From Paenibacillus pabuli (GTDB lineage: Bacteria > Bacillota > Bacilli > Paenibacillales > Paenibacillaceae), in the NCBI RefSeq assembly GCF_039831995.1, contig NZ_JBDOIO010000005.1:496001-560000 (forward strand): a DNA stretch of 64,000 nt, written 5' to 3'. The notes under the pieces were generated by a model. That model did no database searches. It was given only the letters and a program-made list of their open reading frames with translations, and was not told where the DNA came from. Shown here piece by piece: positions 60,889 through 64,000 of the stretch. The translations under genes and the position numbers were made by a program. How positions within the stretch are numbered: the stretch's first letter is position 1; each line of letters opens with the position of its first letter.

Positions 60889-62064
60889 TTAACGAACATC
60901 AAGCTGACCCGAATTGGATTGCGGGATCACGCGTGGTTTTGGTTTCGGCAGATTGCCGAAGATTACCCAGGCGAATGGAACGAACCTTGCAGTCAGCCCC
61001 ACCACAATCCATGAAGCGAACAGCGCTACGGCAAAGCCCCCGGCATACCATAGGTGAACCAGCCAGGACACCCCGGTTTGTGGCGGGAATTCCCGATACA
61101 ACAGCAGGAAGAATGGATGGATCAGATAAATTCCGAACGACAACGCACCAAGTCGATTGAGCGGCTTGGCAATCAGCGCAGGGCCCTTGCGGTACAACAG
61201 GTATGCAACCTGGATCAGGACGAGCGCACAAGCAAAGGTATGCACATTCCAGAAAAACTCATACCACAGCGTGTTGTACGTGGCGATTTTCATGCGAAGC
61301 AGATAATAAATATATACATGTCCAAGTCCGGCAGCAATCCAGACAGCCCACAGCAGAATCCAGGATGCTACGCGGCCTTTGGTTGCATTTTCACCACTGA
61401 TGACAAACCATTGCTTGATCTTAGGAAAATAGACTCCAATGAATGCCCCCAGCATGAAATAGGAGAAGTACGAGAAGGCCCAGCTTCCCTTGTTCGGTAC
61501 CTGGAATCCGTATTTGTTACTCACGATAAACGCCCACTGGATGAGCAGTCCGATCGGTACAGACCACTTAACCACCGCAGGATACTTCTTCAGCAGCCAC
61601 AGAACCAGCGGGAATAACAGATAGAATTGCATGTTGATGAATACGAAGTACAGATGCGTATACGCCTTTCCCGTGAAAAGTTTGGTAATGAAGCTGATCG
61701 CAGACTCACCAAACGGACGGCCTTGATAATGTGTAAAATGCAGAATAAGAAAATAAAACAGGGAAAACAGGAAATATGGCAGCAGAATGTATACGAATCT
61801 CTTTTTATAAAAATTGCTTACCAATTTCTTGTCCAAGGGACGAGAATAATAGTTATAGAACAACACGAAGCTGCTCATGAAAATAAAAGTTGGCGTACCA
61901 TATTTCATGAAGATATTAATAAAGTTGTACAGCCAGTAGTAGCCCGAACCCGTCATGTCCACCGTCGCATAAGACGTGGAATGCACACACAGCACGCCGA
62001 TAATCGCCATGGCACGGACCAGGTTCAGCTCCGGTATTCGCTCTCTTTTCAATGTCTCACTCAT
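60889..62064 (-). CDS. membrane acyltransferase (acyltransferase 3 family)
   Basis: A 391-residue protein with about ten hydrophobic helices. The N-terminal LNLVRAMAIIGVLCVHSTSY has the catalytic-type His28 of the family, and the FIFMSSFVLFYNYY and LGALSFGIYLIHPFFLLLYREF helices follow. Members O-acetylate or O-acylate surface polysaccharides, lipids or antibiotics. It probably modifies a cell-envelope glycan. Start ATG; monocistronic with its own terminator. Confidence 0.9.
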   Translation of the reverse strand: MSETLKRERIPELNLVRAMAIIGVLCVHSTSYATVDMTGSGYYWLYNFINIFMKYGTPTFIFMSSFVLFYNYYSRPLDKKLVSNFYKKRFVYILLPYFLFSLFYFLILHFTHYQGRPFGESAISFITKLFTGKAYTHLYFVFINMQFYLLFPLVLWLLKKYPAVVKWSVPIGLLIQWAFIVSNKYGFQVPNKGSWAFSYFSYFMLGAFIGVYFPKIKQWFVISGENATKGRVASWILLWAVWIAAGLGHVYIYYLLRMKIATYNTLWYEFFWNVHTFACALVLIQVAYLLYRKGPALIAKPLNRLGALSFGIYLIHPFFLLLYREFPPQTGVSWLVHLWYAGGFAVALFASWIVVGLTARFVPFAWVIFGNLPKPKPRVIPQSNSGQLDVR

Positions 62065-62225
62065 GTTTAGCGTTTCTCCTTAATGTGTTCGTCAATATGT
62101 CAGATATGACTTAGTACGATAAGCTCACTATCTATTAAAAGGCATAATGCTTAAGATGGGTAGTCCATTTTCTTAACAATTCCTAAATTTTCAGTGGATT
62201 TCACACTATTTTCATGTCTATATAT

Positions 62226-62253
62226 GTAAAAAAGACCGCTATAATGCGGTCTT
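62226..62253 (-). terminator. terminator downstream of the photolyase gene
   Basis: AAGACCGC pairs with GCGGTCTT around 6 nt, followed by TTTTTTAC on the minus strand. It lies 134 bp past the photolyase stop, leaving room for the remnant described separately. Confidence 0.85.
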
Positions 62254-62277
62254 CGAGCAATGCTGCCTCGGCAGTAT

Positions 62278-62375
62278 TTATTTCTGGTTCACTGGGATGA
62301 AAATGGTAAACTCGGGCTCCCTGTCTGTGTGAGCACACATCTTGGGTCTCCCCAATCAGGCCGGGATTGACCCAT
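62278..62375 (-). pseudogene. possible remnant of an effector-binding (GyrI-like) domain end
   Basis: Past the photolyase stop a frame with AAGGAG and ATG begins MGQSRPDWGDP. The end of a second frame reads PEFTIFIPVNQK before TAA, a pattern typical of the last strand of GyrI/AraC effector-binding domains. The two pieces would join only with a frameshift. Too short to be sure; it may be chance. Confidence 0.25.
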
Positions 62376-62386
62376 CCTGTCTCCTT

Positions 62387-63730
62387 CTAATCCTTCTGAC
62401 GACTCGCCAGAATTTGTTTATAGACCTCAATAGCTGCCTGCCTGGATGCCTTCAGATCCACAATCGCATCCTTGCGGGGTTGATGAATGTCCTTGCTGTG
62501 CAGATCCTTCAGATCAGGCAGCCATTTCCGGATATAGTCTCCCTGGAGATCATACTTCTCCGACTGTGTTACCGGATTGTTCACCCGGAAATACGGAGCC
62601 GCATTTTCGCCAAGTGAAGCACACCATAACCAGTTGCCCCGATTCTGAATGTTGTCATAATCCAGCAGCTTGCGTCTGAAATAGGCTTCACCCAGGGGAA
62701 ATGGACACTGCAGGTTTTTGGTCAAAAACATCGCAGTCAATATTCGCAGCCGATTCGGCATGCGTCCCGTTTCATTCAGCTCGGTCATTGCAGCATCAAT
62801 AATCGGTATTCCCGTCTCCGCCTTGCACCAGCGCTCGAAGTGATACTCACTTAACGGTGACAGATCGTATACCTTTTCGTATGTAAAATAGTGACTCTCG
62901 TATACCGCACGATACAGATAGAAGTCACGGAAGCACAGCTGTCTAATCCATTCATCCGGCTGCTCTGCCCGGTAAGCTGCATCATACATCCTGCGGATCG
63001 AGATGGCTCCTACCGCCACATAGGAACTGAGATGACTCGGTTCGTACGCTTCATATTCATCCCGATGCTCCCCATACTCTGCGATACGCTCCTTCAGGAA
63101 TCCATCGAGCAGCCCATAAGGCTCTTCAGCCGGCTCGACATTCATAAGCTCTTCGGGGACCCTGAACGAATCTGGCCACTCGATGGGCTGCTTGCTTACG
63201 TTTAGATCGGCTACCGTTAATATCGAAGGAGGATTAGGGAATTCATTCATAAACTCCACCCAGCGCCGATGGAAGGCGGCAAATACTTTATATGGCTCCG
63301 ATTTGCCAGTGAAATCAGCGAACCGCGGAAGATCGATCAGCAGATGATCCGTCAGCTGCGTGAACGTGGCCTGGTATTTGTCCGCAACCTTGCGTATGCT
63401 GCGGTCCCTTTCAATCGCATAAGGCGTCATATCCCGGTGAACAACGACCTCATCAATGATGCCTTCCATGTGGCCCAATATGTAATCCACAACTTCTGCC
63501 GGCTTGCCATGTGCCACATGCAGCAGCTTGCCTGCTTCCCGGTATTGTCTGCCAAGCCTGGCTGCATGTTTTAGAAAGTTAATGCCGCTGTGCTCCTTAT
63601 CGCGCCCCTGCCGAAGCAGAAAGGGATCATAGATAAAAAGGTGCAGGCTCTCATCTTCCTGGTTGTGCAAATAATCAAATGCGTGCAGATCCTCCGTACG
63701 CAAATCCTTGCGATGTATGAATAGTTTCAC
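62387..63730 (-). CDS. deoxyribodipyrimidine photolyase (cryptochrome/photolyase family)
   Basis: A 447-residue flavoprotein that repairs UV-induced pyrimidine dimers with blue light. The N-terminal photolyase domain starts MKLFIHRKDLRTED. The FAD domain contains LSSYVAVGAISIRRMYDAA (FAD phosphate loop), RFDFYLYRAVY-like FRDFYLYRAVYES, and GRMPNRLRILTAMFLTKN near the end with NRGNWLWCASLG. Near-full family length. It precedes an unrelated BTAD gene end (25-bp gap). A photoreceptor role is less likely for this bacterial type. Confidence 0.92.
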   Translation of the reverse strand: MKLFIHRKDLRTEDLHAFDYLHNQEDESLHLFIYDPFLLRQGRDKEHSGINFLKHAARLGRQYREAGKLLHVAHGKPAEVVDYILGHMEGIIDEVVVHRDMTPYAIERDRSIRKVADKYQATFTQLTDHLLIDLPRFADFTGKSEPYKVFAAFHRRWVEFMNEFPNPPSILTVADLNVSKQPIEWPDSFRVPEELMNVEPAEEPYGLLDGFLKERIAEYGEHRDEYEAYEPSHLSSYVAVGAISIRRMYDAAYRAEQPDEWIRQLCFRDFYLYRAVYESHYFTYEKVYDLSPLSEYHFERWCKAETGIPIIDAAMTELNETGRMPNRLRILTAMFLTKNLQCPFPLGEAYFRRKLLDYDNIQNRGNWLWCASLGENAAPYFRVNNPVTQSEKYDLQGDYIRKWLPDLKDLHSKDIHQPRKDAIVDLKASRQAAIEVYKQILASRQKD

Positions 63731-63755
63731 TTAGATCCTCCCGCCCGGCCTGTGC

Positions 63756-64000
63756 CTACTTTGCTGTTAGTTCTTGAAAGAGACGGCTCGTTTCCGGTTC
63801 CGGCTGATGCCCCAAATCCTCCAAGAGTGTCCTTGCAAACGATGAATATAATTGGAGTATGGCTTGCCCATCACCCATGGATGCATACACCCTCATCATT
63901 AATCGGCATATTTCTTCGGCATAAGGCTCTCTTTCCTGTAAATCGAGTAACTGCTCCATGGCGTCCTTGCCACGTTCATGCTTCATGTTCCATTCGGCCA
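63756..64000 (-). CDS. C-terminal end of a BTAD-domain transcriptional regulator (partial)
   Basis: The minus-strand frame runs through the window edge, so only the last 81 residues are visible. They match a bacterial transcriptional activator domain: ICRLMMRVYASMGDGQAILQLYSSF and LEDLGHQPEPETSRLFQEL. The missing N-part is probably an OmpR-like HTH, perhaps with a receiver, as in SARP-type or Firmicute BTAD regulators. The ATG at 63986 is an internal Met, not the start. Confidence 0.8.
   Translation of the reverse strand, partial: AEWNMKHERGKDAMEQLLDLQEREPYAEEICRLMMRVYASMGDGQAILQLYSSFARTLLEDLGHQPEPETSRLFQELTAK

Larger units (their letters stand above)
62065..62386. other. 320-bp region between acyltransferase and photolyase
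   Basis: It contains the ribosome and promoter area of the acyltransferase (no clear sigma-A pair by eye), the photolyase terminator at 62232-62253, and a possible degenerate remnant at 62278-62375. Confidence 0.5.

Noticed and set aside
1-64000. rRNA, tRNA, T-box, common riboswitches, CRISPR arrays and insertion sequences
   Set aside because: I looked for their usual motifs and repeat patterns on both strands and saw none I could support. A covariance-model scan would be needed to exclude small RNAs.

Overview
The window looks like chromosome from a Paenibacillus-type Bacillota. It is moderately GC-rich, most genes lie on the minus strand, ribosome binding sites are strong (AGGAGG, AAGGGGG), and TTG/GTG starts are common. 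It holds three ATPase-less carbohydrate ABC importers, a YesMN-type two-component pair, CcpA-type cre boxes, and mannan and pectin degradation genes. I see no rRNA, tRNA, CRISPR array, insertion sequence or phage gene. The assignment is an inference from gene content, since no 16S gene is present.

Layout. 1-6.6 kb: a DUF5360 membrane protein, a two-component system with a beta-propeller lipoprotein, an AraC regulator and a MATE exporter. 6.8-16 kb: sugar importer 1, its likely YesMN regulators, and sugar importer 2. 16-24.2 kb: lspA, a UPF0303 protein, a nucleoside hydrolase, a four-gene cluster resembling enterobacterial yjfL/yjfM/yjfC, and an ABC-F ATPase. The ABC-F gene is preceded by a previously uncalled 53-codon leader ORF and an intrinsic terminator, which is the layout of ribosome-mediated attenuation. 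24.3-29.3 kb: a fructose-type PTS operon with its PRD regulator and a class II aldolase. 29.5-31.6 kb: a glycosyltransferase and an APH-fold kinase.

31.7-41 kb is a mannan-utilisation locus. A GH113 endo-mannanase, a GH130 mannooligosaccharide phosphorylase and sugar importer 3 are divergent from an AGE-type 2-epimerase, a second GH130 (mannosylglucose phosphorylase type) and a LacI regulator. The pathway this predicts is uptake of manno-oligosaccharides, phosphorolysis to mannose-1-phosphate, epimerisation of the terminal mannobiose to mannosylglucose, and a second phosphorolysis. The divergent promoter region carries a near-consensus sigma-A promoter on each strand, a cre-like box between -35 and -10 of the importer promoter, and matched putative LacI operators just downstream of both -10 boxes.

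41-64 kb: pectate lyase with an upstream cre box, a UPF0316 protein, a Leu/Glu-type dehydrogenase with an insertion near its catalytic loop, an ABC-2 exporter, a TCS-PepSY operon, an NmrA-type oxidoreductase, a DUF1641-NDH-2 operon with a Rex-like box, CsbD, a sugar epimerase, a cupin, a DUF1835 protein, a TVP38-family protein, a low-complexity HNH protein with a newly found small CxxC gene upstream, an acyltransferase, a photolyase and the 3' end of a BTAD-domain gene.

The strongest candidates for undescribed biology are the ABC-F leader attenuator (23.58-23.86 kb), a pair of diverged 125-bp intergenic elements with compensating base changes in a hairpin (16.0 and 18.7 kb), the divergent mannan control region, and the yjf-like cluster. 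All functions are read from sequence motifs; no database search was possible.
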